Assembly (NCBI RefSeq): GCF_000276665.1
Contig: NW_004955417.1
Span: 24,101,974-24,165,973, forward strand
From: Chinchilla lanigera
Lineage: Eukaryota; Chordata; Mammalia; Rodentia; Chinchillidae
Length of the DNA stretch: 64,000 bases
Direction: 5' to 3'
In this document: piece after piece, positions 1 through 11,825 of the stretch
How the letters are laid out: every line of letters starts with the position of its first letter
Position numbering within the stretch: the stretch's first letter is position 1
The notes under the pieces: generated by a model
The model's input: only the letters and a program-made list of their open reading frames with translations
Told to the model about the DNA's origin: nothing
Databases searched by the model: none
Translations under genes and position numbers: made by a program

Positions 1-1180
1 TCACTAATACAATTGTAATGGTGGAGTTTAATACTGTCACAAATAGGAAAACTAGACAAAAAATCAACAGATACCAGAACTGAACCAAATCTTTAAACAA
101 ATGGACTTAGTAGGTGTCTATATTGTTTTATACCACAATATCAGAATACACAGTGTTCTCAGGTGTACACAAGACATTCTCCAAAATAGACCACATACTA
201 GCTCATATAAAATGTTTAAAAACTGCAAAGGAATTGAAAGTATTGCATGCATATTGTGCAATGAAATTGGAACTCAATGGCAAAATAACCCACAAAAACT
301 TCATAAACACATGGAAATTAAGTAACACCCTCCTGAACAACCAATAGGTCATAGATGAGATTTTTAAAAATTTAGACAGTTTCTACAATTAAAGGATGAT
401 GAGTAGAACATACCAGAACTTAAGGAACACAATGAAAGCAGTCCTATGAAGTAAATTTATAAGGGTGAATTTCCATATCAGAAAAACAAAACAAGCTCAA
501 ATAACTTAATGTTGAACCTCAAGCTTCTAGAAAAAGAAGAGCAACTCAAGCTCAAAACTTGTGCAAAGGAGGACATTACAAAGATCAGAACAGAAATTAA
601 TTCAGTGGAGACTAAGAAAATAAAACAAAGAATCAATCAATTGAAGAGTTGGTTCTTTGAAAGATTAAATAAAATTGAGAAACTCTTAACCAATCTTATC
701 AAGAAAAAGAAAGACTCAAATCCATGCAATTAGGAATGAAAAGGGTCATATCATCACAGATCCTCCAGAAGTCCTCCAGAAAATCATCAATACTGTGAGA
801 ACCCGTATTCTAGTAAGATGGAAAATGCAGAAGAAATGGACAGATTCCTAGATACATATGAAGAACCAAAGCTAAATCAAGAAGATATAAAATTCTATAT
901 AAAACAACATCAATCAGTGAAGTTGAAGATATAATTAAAAACCTACCAAAAAGAAAATCTCAGGCCCCAACAGATTCACTGCTGAATTCTAGAAGAAATT
1001 TAGAGAAGACTTAATGCTGCTCCTTCTCAAAATCTTTAATGAAATTGAAAGGGGAACAATACTTCTAAATTCATTCTTGGAAGCAAGCATTACCTCAATA
1101 CTAAAATCAGAGAAGGATACAACCAAAAAAGAGAATACAAGTCAATCTCCTTAATGAACATGGAAGCAAAGACCCTAACA
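1..1180 (+). pseudogene. L1 LINE ORF2 remnant (endonuclease end to RT start)
   Basis: This is a decayed, 5'-cut fragment of LINE-1 ORF2, the endonuclease/reverse transcriptase protein. Translated pieces from different frames follow the ORF2 order. Around 100-345 there is the end of the endonuclease domain (motifs such as EYTVFSGVHKTFSKIDHIL and a later NTWKLSNTLLNNQ). At 509-733 lies the basic linker (LLEKEEQLKLKT, then KSWFFERLNKIEKLL). At 830-880 there is an EEMDRFLDTYEEPKLNQED-like stretch, and at 1070-1130 a NSFLEASIT...KDTTKKEN stretch that leads into the reverse transcriptase domain. The pieces lie in different frames with stops between them, so it is a pseudogene. It stops at about 1180, where L1 sequence of the opposite orientation begins. 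The left end is cut by the window edge. Confidence 0.9.
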
Positions 1181-1345
1181 GCAGAATTGCTGGTTCATAG
1201 TTTAGATGTACATTTAACTTTTTCAGAAAGTGTCCAACAGAATTCCATCTTGGTTGTACTATTTTAAATTCATAATAACATTCATGAAAATTTTAACTAG
1301 TCTACATTCTTACCAACGGCACCCATTTGTCAACTTGCTAGATTT

Positions 1346-1790
1346 TTAAAAGGCCTGGGGGTTAGTAAAGCACACTTCTGGGTATATCTGTCTGCATTGT
1401 GGAGGCCTGACCTTGGGTACTGTGTATAGTCCCTGACCTGTTCCCCTCTGGCACTGCTCCGCTGCTCTGGTTGTTGGCTGCTATGAACAAAGCCACTTTA
1501 CTCTGTGTCACCCTTCTTCCGTGATGGTCATGCTTTGCAACCAGCTGACCGAGGACTGAATTCCTTGAAACTGGGAACCCAATTAAATCTCTCCTCCTTT
1601 CAGATGTGGGTGTCAGGGGCTGGGGATTTAGCTCAATGGCACAGCGCCTGCCTGGCAAGCTCAAGGTCGTGAGTTCGATTCCTGGTACCAGAAAAAAACC
1701 AAAAACCAAAAAAAAAAAAAAAAACAAAAAACCCCAGATGTGGGTGTCAAGTGTTGTGTTCCAGCAATAGAAAAGATGACTAATATACTA
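1346..1790 (+). mobile_element. ERVL-MaLR-type LTR (rodent MT/ORR1-like)
   Basis: This is a non-coding solo LTR fragment. The right half has the family's 3' layout: 'ccgaggactgaattccttga', 'ggaacccaattaaatctctc', then after the embedded ID 'gtgttgtgttccagcaatag' and a terminal 'gactaatata'. L1 sequence on the two sides (up to about 1345 and from about 1795) is collinear, so the LTR inserted into the L1. The left boundary is uncertain. A young ID sits inside it at 1616-1734. Confidence 0.7.
1616..1734 (+). mobile_element. ID SINE (tRNA-Ala-derived), young copy
   Basis: The body begins GGGGCTGGGGATTTAGCTCA and contains the pol III A-box (TAGCTCAATGG) and B-box (GAGTTCGATTC) remnants, followed by an A-rich tail. 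It is flanked by a perfect 15-bp target-site duplication, CAGATGTGGGTGTCA, at 1601-1615 and 1735-1749. The perfect duplication means the insertion is recent. It is a retrotransposed SINE and not a functional tRNA gene: no anticodon arm or mature acceptor stem is kept. Confidence 0.95.
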
Positions 1791-2523
1791 GCACTAGTAA
1801 TTGTGTGTATCTTCATTATAGCCATTCTGTTGGATGTGAGTTTATGTCTTCTTGTGTTTTTAATTTGCATTTATCTAAACACTAAAGATATCACACATTT
1901 TAAAAAATAAATTTGTTTCCATCTGCATAATTTCAAATTGTTTGTTCTTCATAATTGAACTGTTTTCTCACCATTGAATTTTTAGTATTTATATTTTATA
2001 GATACAAGTCTTTTCTCATACTGTGATTTTTATCGGATATGTGATTTGAAAATATTTTTCTTAGTTTTTGGCTTGAGTTTTTTTTACTTTTAACCAAGTC
2101 TTTCAGAGAGCAGAAGTTCTTAATCTGGTTGAAAAGATAATAATTATTTCTTGCATACGTCATGCTTTTGATACCTTGCCTAAGAAATGTTTGCCTAACA
2201 ATGGTACCAAAGATTCTCTCCTATGTTTTCTTCTTCTAGAAGTCATAAAGTTTTAAGCTTTGTATTTATGCCCATGAGTTATTTCCATTACCTTGTGTTT
2301 GTATATAATGTGAGGTATAGATTAAAGTTATTTATTTACTTTCATATGTATTACCAATTGTCCCAGCATCATTTGTTAAAAATATCATCATTCTCAACTG
2401 CTTCACCTTTGTCAGAAATCAACTCACCATACATGTATGAACCTATTTCTGGAATCTGTGTCATGTACTAGTGATATATGTGTCCCTTTGCCACAAATAT
2501 TATATTCTCTTCTCACTTTATAC

Positions 2524-2743
2524 CAGTGATTTTCAACTCAAATCATTTTAGTTCCTTCCCCACTCCTAAGAGGGAACATTTGATCAAGTCTGAAAATTTT
2601 TTCATTGTTGCTCCAAAAGAGGTACTGCTGAGATATTATGAGAGGCCAGAGACGCTGTTAAACATCTTTCTGTGTGTATGTTAATCAATGAGAAAGAATT
2701 GTATAGTTTCAATTGTTTATAGTGCCACTGTTGAGAAACTTTG
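2524..2743 (+). mobile_element. MER5A-like hAT-Charlie DNA transposon
   Basis: This is a non-autonomous DNA transposon of about 220 bp. It starts CAGTGATTTTCAACTC and ends GTTGAGAAACTTTG, which are degenerate terminal inverted repeats. Internal matches to the family are 'gaggccagagacgctgttaa' and 'gagaaagaattgtatag'. A clear 8-bp target duplication was not visible. Confidence 0.75.
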
Positions 2744-4372
2744 CTTTTGAATTTATAACACACATCTTCAGTAATCTCATTCATTCAAGTAGCATTTTGT
2801 TATTTCTCCTATGTCATATAGTGTAAGGATCTTACATATGCCTGCTTTTATACCATATTGTAATTTCACTTCTACATATGATATAAACATCACAATACAT
2901 CATTACTGTTATTTTAAACAGTTTGTTATTTTAAAAAGATACTTTAAGAAAAGTTGTCATACTTACTGATTCCAGGGCCCTTTTTTCTTTGTATAGATTC
3001 AAATATCCATTTGGTTTCATTTTCCTTTATTTGAGGTATAAATCTGTGACTGATAATTTTTCAGTTTATAAAAATTTTTAAAATTCTCTATTTTGCCTTC
3101 ATTTTTGAAAGGCATTCTGGTGGGATAACATTTAGACTGGCAGATTATTTTTTTCTTATAGTTCCCTAAAAATATTTCTCTATTGCTTTCTAACTCACAT
3201 TATTTCTGATGTCAAATCTGCTGTCATCCTTAACTTCGTTCTTCTGTACATGCATTTTCCCTAGCTTTTTGTAATATTATTCTTTTTATCATTATTTCCA
3301 ATAAGTTTATCATAACACTCTTAGTGTCATTTTCTTTATGTTCCTTGTATCTGAGGTTGTTTAAGTATCTTGAATGTGTGAATTTATACTTTTCAACAAA
3401 TTTGGGAAATATTTATCCATTACTTATTTTTTAATTAATTAAGTTTATTGGTGCATTTCAGGTATGCATAATGATAACAATCACCATAGGGAATTTGTAC
3501 CTGTACATGATATATCTTGATTCTTAACTAATGTATTAATAGACTTATTCTTCACTCATAAAAAAGAATATAGTTTTGGCTTTGAAGTCCTGACATAAAT
3601 AAAAATGCAAATAACTGAAAATTATCCACTGAAATAGACAGAAAGCAGCTCATGGTGAACCATCAACAATTACTACGTGCTTTGAGCCGTGTAGTGGGGC
3701 CACCAGTCAAGCAAGGACTGAAGACACACGCTTAGTTTCCAAATATTGTTTGGTGAACACATATGAGCACTTAACTATCTCTTTATCTTGCTTTTCTTCT
3801 CTTCTCTCTAACCTTTAATTATGAGAAAAATAAGCAATAGCACTTTCATACTATTCTTTCTAGTTTATAAGATAGTGTATTTTTAAGCATTTTAACCTGT
3901 GTATTTTTGACCTTTTAAAAATAAAATGGCCCCAGACAGCTTAACTTAATGTCATTTCTATATTTAGTCTACTAACTGCTGTAGACTAAGCTTCATGCAG
4001 AAACTTTTACTGCCAACTTCTATGACTGCATCCCTAACAAGCATACTAAATATCCCTGGCTAAAGCTTCTACAAAGTGTCATTTTTTCTGTGACTTCCTT
4101 CATACCATCCTCTCTATATGTCTTGTAGAATTTCTTTTTTCCTTGATTACTTCTAGTTTTTTGTTATATAAGTATTTTGGGGCATAATTTAGTGTAGTTA
4201 CTGGAATTTCTTTTTCCTGGTACCACCTAGAATTGAAATAAGACAGTGCTAGGTTACTCAGAAGATGCCCATATGCTAGGCCTCTGCCTCTCAGATGTCT
4301 TTACAGCCTCCCCGTGGTGGGGTCTCTGGTTACTTTATATTTGACTGAAAAGTTTTCACACAATTCAATCAC
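2744..4372. other. AT-rich stretch with nothing assigned
   Basis: I see no long open frame, splice-bounded coding segment or repeat I can name. The composition is T-rich on the plus strand. Some of it may be further decayed L1, but no anchor motif was found. Confidence 0.5.
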
Positions 4373-4488
4373 TCTGTGTTAAATCTTTAAGCCTTTTTCT
4401 CTGTGTTTAATTTTGGTTAATTTATACATATCTGTGTTGAATCTTTAAGCCTTTTTCTCTGTGTTTCATTTTGGTTAATTTATATATA
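4373..4488 (+). repeat. 58-bp tandem duplication
   Basis: Two adjacent copies with a 58-bp period (4373-4430 and 4431-4488) share TCTGTGTT(A/G)AATCTTTAAG and the following CCTTTTTCTCTGTGTTT with only a few differences. The second copy runs into a (TA)n tract at about 4484-4510. Confidence 0.9.
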
Positions 4489-4489
4489 T

Positions 4490-5085
4490 ATATTAATTTT
4501 TATATATACATTTATATTTTATTCTGAAATACCTGCTTTTACTCTTCTCCAGCACATTTTCACACTTTAGTTTCCCCTTGTAGAGTTTGTATATGCATAT
4601 GAACAAAAACCAAAGCTATTCAAACATCATCTATATCACACACATAGTGTATCTACTTCACGTGTCCGATCTTTCCTTCAGACTGTTAAGTGTATGGATG
4701 CACTTACAATAACTGGATTAAAGTTTCAGGACTGAGTTGATCCCTCACTTTTCTACCTCTCATGTGGACTTCCTCTGGGCCTTTTGGAGATGTTTTGTGG
4801 AAGTGCAGGGGGCACTGGCATAGCAACCGTGGATGTGCAGTTAACTTCTGCTCCCCACACTGTATTTCTCTGTGGATATTCTGGGACAATCGTGTAACCT
4901 TGCTGTGACCACTTTCCCCAGCTATGAAATAAGGCAGTCAGACTGGATTTCTGATTTTCAGCCGTGTTCTCGGTAGCCTTGAGTTTGCATGAAGGTATCT
5001 TGAGTACAGTTGTGAACTCTGCCCTCTTTTCACAAGAACCCTAGTTTTAAGAAGGTGTTCAGTGACTTAGAGTACTAAAAGACAG
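4490..5085. other. Mostly unassigned stretch, weak MIR core
   Basis: The only repeat-like piece is at about 4890-4935, where 'gtgtaaccttgctgtgacca' followed by 'agctatgaaataaggcag' resembles the conserved MIR core on the plus strand. The remainder has no recognisable feature. Confidence 0.35.
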
Positions 5086-5290
5086 TTGGTGTGTGCCTGT
5101 AATTCCAGCACTCTGGGAAGCTGAGGCAAGAGGACTGGAAGTTCAAGCCCATTTTGGAGAGTTTAACAAGACCATGTCTCAAAATTTAAAACAAAATTCT
5201 TTTTAAAAAGGGCTGGGGATGTAGTTCAGTGTGAGGGCCTCTTCAATCTACAGCACTGCAAAAGGAACAAGCAAGCAAACAAACAAACAC
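5086..5290 (+). mobile_element. B1-dID dimeric SINE, copy 1
   Basis: The left half is 7SL-derived B1 ('gcctgtaattccagcactct', ending 'accatgtctcaaaa'). The right half, from about 5210, is ID-derived ('gggctggggatgtagttcag'). The tail is a (CAAA)n-like run. The B1-then-ID order is that of the B1-dID family. It is well diverged, so it is older than the simple IDs in this window. Confidence 0.8.
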
Positions 5291-5317
5291 CAAATCAACT
5301 TCAAAGTTAAACATCCT

Positions 5318-5490
5318 TAAGCTTAGCATGATGCTGTCAACCTGTGTTCCTAGCTACTTGGGGAAATGAATTGAAGGGCTGCAAATCTGAAGCCAGCCTG
5401 GGCAACTTAGTGAAATCGTGTCTCAGAATAAAATAAAAATAGCTGGAAATATAGCTCAGTGGTAGAGCAGTTGCCTAACATGCATACATC
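5318..5490 (+). mobile_element. B1-dID dimeric SINE, copy 2
   Basis: A degenerate B1 half ('cctgtgttcctagctacttg', 'agccagcctgggcaacttag', 'cgtgtctcagaataaaat') is followed by an ID half ('agctggaaatatagctcagt', 'ggtagagcagttgcctaaca'). It lies head-to-tail about 30 bp after copy 1. Confidence 0.75.
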
Positions 5491-5529
5491 ATTTTTTAAA
5501 AAGCTAAGTGTTCTCTGGTTGAACAAGCA

Positions 5530-5650
5530 CAACTACATGAAGTGAATTGGTTCCAGGATCAGAGTATCTGTTTTGAATTCTTGACCTACCACTCGTTGAT
5601 CTATCAGGCACATTGCTCTATCTGGGCTTCGGCTTTCTCAGCTGAAGAAC
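5530..5650 (+). mobile_element. Possible MIR SINE fragment
   Basis: The order 'gacctaccactcgttgatct' then 'ctgggcttcggctttctcag' resembles the MIR core and its CTCAGTTTCC block on the plus strand. It is strongly diverged. Confidence 0.4.
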
Positions 5651-7299
5651 ACACATTATGAAATTACAATGAGCACAAAAGAGATCATGAGCTACACTGA
5701 TGTTCATGCTCCACCTTGACCCTCTCAGGTCCTTTTCAGTATTTCTGTGCATTCTTCCCTTGGCTTCTTCGTGCTTTCAAAGAACAGTGCTTCAACGTCT
5801 TTCTAGATGACTAGCCCAGATTGCTAGAGTTCCTTTTCCTGGGAACTCAGAGCCAGAAGTGCCCAGAAATTCATATCCCTGAAGAACAGCAGGACGTACA
5901 CAATGGTTGAGCTCTAGTACTACTGAAATCCTGGCCTGAAGCCTGGAGCTCTGCAGGTGGGCCCTTGCCTAAAACTGCTTACCCTTTATCCTTTGCTATT
6001 CCACTTCACCCATTCCCTTACCGGTTTGCCCTGGGATCACTACCTTAACTCATTTGCACTAATTCCTCATCTCTGAGGCTTTCTTTAGGGAGCCTAACAT
6101 GGGATATGAAAACTGCAGCATGCCTGGAACATTGCACAAAATCATACATCAGGTACTATTATTACCACTGTTGTGATTGTTGTTAATTTTCCTCTCTTCT
6201 TTTGCAAAAATGAGAAATTGTGTCATTTTGCAGTTTTATCTTTAAGTGAGGCACAGCCTTATGGCAGATTTAACTAGCTGAATACTACATTTGATTAGTC
6301 TTACAAGAATGGTGAGTGTTCATGCTGATTACATCATTCGACTCTCTGGTCTTTAGTTTTTGAAATTACTAATCTAGGTTACATCCATCATGGTCTTAGC
6401 AGAAGGAAAGCAAAACTAAAGAACAATCTTGACAACCTGGAGTGCTCAAGGGAGGAACAAAATGCAAATTAAAATTCTGAATACTGAAAACCAGTACCAA
6501 AGATACAGGATGGAAAGTGTCAGGGGGGAGCCAGGAAAATCCATGGGGAGCAGAGACCCTCTATCAAAACAAAATGGATGCGAGCCCAACCCGGGGACGT
6601 CTGGGAACTTTCTCAGTGCTCCAACTGCAAAGAGATTATGCTTGGCATCAGTTTAAATGTAAAGCCATGTCAAATTTGGTCTTTACAACTTAGAAGAAAT
6701 ATAACAAAGTAGAAAATGGTTCAGAAAAGAGCAGAGAGATGATCAAATTATTGGCAAACAGAACCTCTGGGGAAATGTTCAGTGAGTTTGCATTGTTTAC
6801 TTGGAGAAAGAAAGTCCAAAGGTCTGCCTAATACTTTCCTTCAAGAATTTAAAATTGAAAACCTGACAAGATATTCTGTTTCCCAAGAAAACAACACTGG
6901 ACTCCTCTCCAACTCCTCCCTCTGCCCCTGCTAAAGGATTTAAGATTTAGGACCGGAATAAGAAGCTGAGATTGGAAATAGCAAGAATTTCTTGATTTAG
7001 GAGTAATTACCGTCTGAAAAAGCCTACCACTAGTAATGGAATTTCTGTTCCTAGGGTTTTATAAAGCACAAGCACAACGCCATTCTTTATCAGAAGTAGA
7101 TTTTGTTAAATGGTGGCTGGAAATCTATGAAAGGTCACATAATTAATGTGAATAGATTTGACTTCAGTTGTTGCCTGCTGCAGCTGCCGTTCAGGGCAGC
7201 CTTTGCCAGGCTGTAGGCTGTGATAGACTCTCCTTATCCCTGGTGGGCTGGGGAGAGTGGGAAGGGATTCCACAGGGCCACTCTGGAGTATAATTTTCA
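5651..7299. other. Unassigned unique-looking stretch
   Basis: No recognisable gene or repeat. Short open frames here (for example 6429-6656 and 7106-7300) have no domain or splice context and look like chance. Confidence 0.5.
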
Positions 7300-7680
7300 C
7301 TTGCTGACCGTATCAGCTAGTTTTCATTTCTTAAGAAAACACACCAAAACCCAGTGGCACAAAATGATTCTTCATGTAGGCTCAGGTGCTGGTCTGGCTG
7401 TGCTTTGTGAGTGTTTGCTGTTGAACCTGGGTAAATGGGCAGTATCCACCCCAGGGAAAGCATAACAATGAGGCAGACGCAAAAGTCAAGGTCTGCTGCA
7501 CAAGCCCATTCCAGTCCCTTGTCTACTTCAGCTTTATTGACTTCTCATTGGCCAAACTCAAGGTCCAGGGAAAGGAAAGTACATTCTGTCCTTCATGGGA
7601 ACCACCATGAAGGTACATGTCAAAGGGTGTAGGCACACACAGGGGTGAAGGTTTCAGGTCAATAATAACATCTACCACTT
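7300..7680 (+). mobile_element. Ancient mammalian repeat, family not named
   Basis: The piece 'aaacccagtggcacaaaatg' followed by 'ttcttcatgtaggctcaggt', and later 'ctgctgcacaagcccattcc' and 'aaagggtgtaggcacacaca', follows the order of a common old interspersed repeat. I cannot name the family confidently. Confidence 0.35.
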
Positions 7681-7959
7681 TGTGTAGAAAGAAGAAAAAA
7701 ATGGTCAGTTCATAAACTCAGATGGCTTGGTGTGAAGGTGCTGCTTGTTACAAGGGTGGCCCACACTTCTGGTATGTTCTCGTTTCCATGGCTGGCTTGA
7801 CTTTGACTCCCCTTACTGGCCAACTGGACCCTTGATATTGCTTTAGAAAAGAGTTGACCAGAGGCCAGGCCATAAGTCACAGCTTACTCTAGGCCAGTGT
7901 GGCATCTCTACGTTTCCCCTTTCTTCATCTTCTCCCAAAGCAAAAGGGCACCCAATTCC

Positions 7960-8700
7960 CATCATTGCAAGCAGAAAATAATGATTTCACCACCTATCCA
8001 GTCACCCAGTTTAGAGACCTCAGCTTCAGCCTTGATTCCTTCATTGTCCTCATCTTACCTATTTTGTTCCAGTCTCTTCTATGTATATGCACAGCAGCTT
8101 TCTCCACTTCCTCTGCTACCTTTTCCAGTGAGGTCATCTTGTCTTTTATTTGGGTTTCTACTGTGATCCTAACCAGTTGGGCTGTGCTGTCCCTCACCTC
8201 CTGGCCTTCTACAATACTGTAGCCAGTTTCCTTTGGAAAAGGCAAATTAGACCACATTAGAATGCACTTCAACAGAAGTCAAAGGATATGTACTATAAAT
8301 AGACAGATAGTTTACATGTGTATCTGAAATCCTTGTTATAGCATCTAAAGACCTCTAAAATATTGCTTCCTCATGTCAGCACACACTGACAACCCCTTCT
8401 CTAAACATGCCATTCACTTAAAAAAAACTTACTGTATTTGCTCCTACCGTGTCCTATCTTGGGAATGCCCTCTGCACTTTCTCTCTCAGGCCAAAATTTC
8501 TATTCATTTTCATCAAACATCATTACTATTTCAGGACTAATCTTTCCTCTGTCTTCCCATAGTGCTTTGTTCACATCTCTATCATAACACAGGCTTTATG
8601 TGAACATATATGCATAGTCTGTTCATACAAACCCCAGGAAGAAGGACTAGCCCAGCAACCTCTTCAGGCATCATTTAGCCTAGAAGTTGTTCTTTCCTTC
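7960..8700 (+). mobile_element. Probable L2 LINE fragment
   Basis: The order of blocks fits the L2 3' half on the plus strand: 'cagccttgattccttcattg', 'cttctacaatactgtagcca', 'tgccctctgcactttctctc', then 'ccatagtgctttgttcacat' and 'accccaggaagaaggactag'. It is heavily diverged. The open frames here (7897-8222 on plus, 7994-8272 on minus) are shadows of this repeat. Confidence 0.5.
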
Positions 8701-8903
8701 CTGAGATCGAGAGCACCCTATGGACCCCCTTTACCATTATATTTCATTATAAAAAAGGATCTTAGGCTGCCACAGACAGTAGTGCAGAAGAGATGGTAGA
8801 GGAGAGAAAGCACCCTGTGGCCCAGGGCTGCACGCATCTGTGCAACAGTAAATCAAGACCAGTAAGAGCTGGGGTTACAGTGGAATAGCTAACAAAGACT
8901 TAA

Positions 8904-8999
8904 GGGACTGGGGATATACCTCAGAGGCACAGTGCCTGCCTGGTAAGCATGAGGTCATGAGTTTGATTCCTGTTACCAATAAAAGCCCACCCCAAACCC
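8904..8999 (+). mobile_element. ID SINE
   Basis: ID body GGGACTGGGGATATACCTCA through TGAGTTTGATTCCTGTTACC, then an A/C-rich tail. An 11-bp direct repeat CAAAGACTTAA flanks it at 8893-8903 and 9000-9010. The body is more diverged than the nearby copy at 9090. Confidence 0.9.
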
Positions 9000-9089
9000 C
9001 AAAGACTTAAAACTTGAACCTCGAGAAAAAGAGAGTGATGACTGTCTGTAATAGTATGTCAACCTTGCTGTAGAGAAGTAAGCAAATAG

Positions 9090-9175
9090 GGGCTGGGGAT
9101 TTAGCTCAGTGGCATAGCGCCTGCCTGGCAAGCACAAGGTTGTGAGTTCAATTCCTGGTACCGGAAAAAAAAAAC
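9090..9175 (+). mobile_element. ID SINE, young copy
   Basis: A near-consensus ID with the GTGGCATAGCGCC variant of the A-box region, ending TGGTACCGG plus an A-tail. A perfect 18-bp target duplication AGAGAAGTAAGCAAATAG lies at 9072-9089 and 9176-9193. Confidence 0.95.
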
Positions 9176-9194
9176 AGAGAAGTAAGCAAATAGC

Positions 9195-11484
9195 CTCATA
9201 AGGGACAAATTTGGGACATAAAAGGGACTGAGCAGGCAGACACAGAAGCAGGAGATGAGCTAAGAAGGATTCGAGTCCACAGTGCTGATATTGTTGCAGG
9301 TAACACTGTTAGCAAGACGATTCACAACACAGTTACTTTTTAGTTAGATCTACGTATTCGTTACGGCTTACTTATTAAACTTAATTCTGTTTCTACATGT
9401 GTAATGAATATTCACAGGTTTATTTATTTGTGTCTATTTAACATATTATATTCAATCTATTATAAGGTGTGGGTTCAATAGGCTAGTTAATTCTTTTCAT
9501 TGTTGTTATTAAGTCCCAGGTAGAAAACTCTGTTGCATTTTGTCAAAGTTGGAATGAACTCAGTTCTAAATTACAGTAATAATCGGGTGCTCTGAGCACA
9601 CAGGACAGATGCAGCATTGAAGAATGTGGTGAATGAACGTGCTTGGGCTGGGCCACCTACACTAACGGTTCATAGTGACATAGTATCTTCTAGTCCTTCC
9701 TACTTCTACTCAGTTATGAGAGTGTTGTATTGTATAACTGTGAAACTTAGCACCAGTTCAAGCACACTCCAGGTGACCAATCAGCATCACTCATCTAAAC
9801 TGCATCATCACCGGAAGGATGCCCACCGGTGTGCCTCAGGCTGGACGGAAATGAGGGTGCTCCAAGGTGGGTGTGCTGGGCGCTCCTTGGGCAGGAACCT
9901 CGGTGTTTTCCTGTGCTGCTGCACTTGTAGATGGAACTCAGGATGAGGATGGTCCCTGTGGTAGAGCCTGGATTCCTTTCTCACAGCACCCCTGAGCACA
10001 TTTCTAGTCTGTTCAGCTTCCAGAAGGACGAATAATGAAAAGGAAGTGGTATGTGTCCGAGTCACCGGTGTCCATACACATAGAGTCAAATAAGGTGAAA
10101 CAGCCTGGAATTTTTATTCCGGCTTTAGATTTTTTTTCCCCCTTCTCATTCTGTAGTTAATCCACCTGGCTTGGTGAAATTAAGTGTCACAATCACAGAA
10201 ATAAATCCAAGCATTTCTACCCAGAATCAATTTTTTTCCGTATCATAAAGCATACCTTTCTTTCATAATAGGTAGCATTAACACATGATTTATTTTTAGC
10301 TTTATGCAGTGAAGAGTCTCAGAGTCACTATCCTGTTATAGTTGAAGGCAAAGGAGTGTAAAAAGGCATCAGCCTTGCATGGAACTAGCTGCAGAATCCA
10401 CTCCATCCATTATTCCAGCTCAAGCAAGGCTGCTCAGTGACTCGGCGACTGTAAGAAAAGAACCATTGATAGCAACCCCTTTCATTCCAGTGACGCTTTA
10501 GATGGCCGTAATAATAACATACGATCATTCAAGCCAACGCAGAACAAAACATCTGTGTAGAAGATAACATCAGATCGTATCAGTGTGAAAATTTGGTCTC
10601 ATATCATTGTTCAGATCCAAACCTCTTTCAATCCACTTGCTTTAAAGATGTTAATGCCATTTTTTTGTGGGTGGAAGGTCAGAGTGGAGGTTTCCCTTTG
10701 TGTTTTGGAGGCTAGACTGGATATCAAGTACGTGGGCCACAGTGCTGGCTGTTTTGAAAGGGCTGTCTGTACTAACCCAAGAAAGACATTGTTCTCAGTA
10801 TTTTTTAAAAGATGGAAAGAAAATTAAAAACAAATACTACTATTTTTAACAATTCTTACATTTCCTAAGACACCCAGATTTTGAGTGCATGATTCAATTT
10901 AATAATCACTGAAGGGGACCTGTTATGCATAAAAATACTGTGATAGACACTCATGGTAATAAAAAGACAGTGTTACCATATAGAAGAAGGCAATCGTGTA
11001 TAGAAATGCTATAAAATATGGCAAAATGTTGGGGGGAGAGATGAAAAATGGTTTGCTACAGGTGTGCAAAGTGACAGAATGTTCACATGGAGGGAGAGAG
11101 GACCTACACACTCACCAGCCACCTGCAGTTTGTTATCTGTATTTGCCATAAATAAATGAATGAATGAACAATGTGTTCTAACAGAGTAACTACGAAGCAC
11201 TGGCATCACTTTTGACCTATAGGAATCAGGAGGACAGTACTGCCCGGGCAAAAGGCATAGGCAATGGCATTGCAGGAAAAAAAAATTCACTGCAATACTA
11301 GAGAAAATATATGTAGTTTTGTCAGATGTGAGGAGATGTCCATAGAGTAGGGGCCAATAAAGTAGAGTGAAGTCCTGCCTTCTAAGACTATACAGTTAAG
11401 GTGAGAAATCTACTTAATTCAGGGATAGCAATCAAAATTAGGCTATAGAATGGCTTGGCTAGGCCTTCAGGAAGATGCATGCAG
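9195..11484. other. Unassigned stretch
   Basis: No gene or clear repeat was recognised. The 9617-9946 (+) and 9808-10089 (-) open frames overlap each other in a moderately GC-rich patch and show no domain, so I treat them as chance. Confidence 0.45.
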
Positions 11485-11640
11485 TCTCGTGGTGAAGGTC
11501 TTAGCTTCAAGCCAGAGAGTCCAGTATTTGCTCCTCCCGTTACAGTGGAATGACCCTGGGCTTGCTATTTAATTGCTCCAGGCCTCAGATTCTTCATCAG
11601 TAAAATGAAGGTAATAAGCCCACATGAATATGTAAATCAA
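11485..11640 (+). mobile_element. MIR SINE
   Basis: Good MIR order on the plus strand: 'cagtggaatgaccctgggct', 'gctccaggcctcagattctt', 'catcagtaaaatgaaggtaa'. These correspond to the MIR core and its 'CTCAGTTTCCTCATCTGTAA'-type block. Confidence 0.8.
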
Positions 11641-11825
11641 TAAAAATAAACCCCAACTTCAGGATACTGGTTACCTCAAAGGCAGAGGAGGTACGAGAGG
11701 AGGCTATAAAGAGTACTAAGGAAATTCGGCTATTGTTGGGACAAATATGGCAAAGGTAGGCATCATGCATTCAGCATTGGGAGAACATTTATATTATCTT
11801 CAACTTTTCTAAGTTAACTCTTTCA

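Larger units (their letters stand above)
1185..2520 (-). mobile_element. Old L1 3' end, split by an LTR
   Basis: Read on the minus strand this matches the last part of L1 ORF2 and the adjoining sequence. Plus-strand signatures are the 'ttgctggttcata' block at 1190, 'tagccattctgttggatgtg' near 1818, 'cagaagttcttaatctggtt' at 2110, and 'cagcatcatttgttaaaa' at 2364, followed by 'caccatacatgtatgaacc' at 2426. The element is interrupted at about 1346-1790 by a MaLR-type LTR. The frame is full of stops. It abuts an oppositely oriented ORF2 fragment at 1180, which suggests either two insertions or an inverted L1. Confidence 0.8.
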
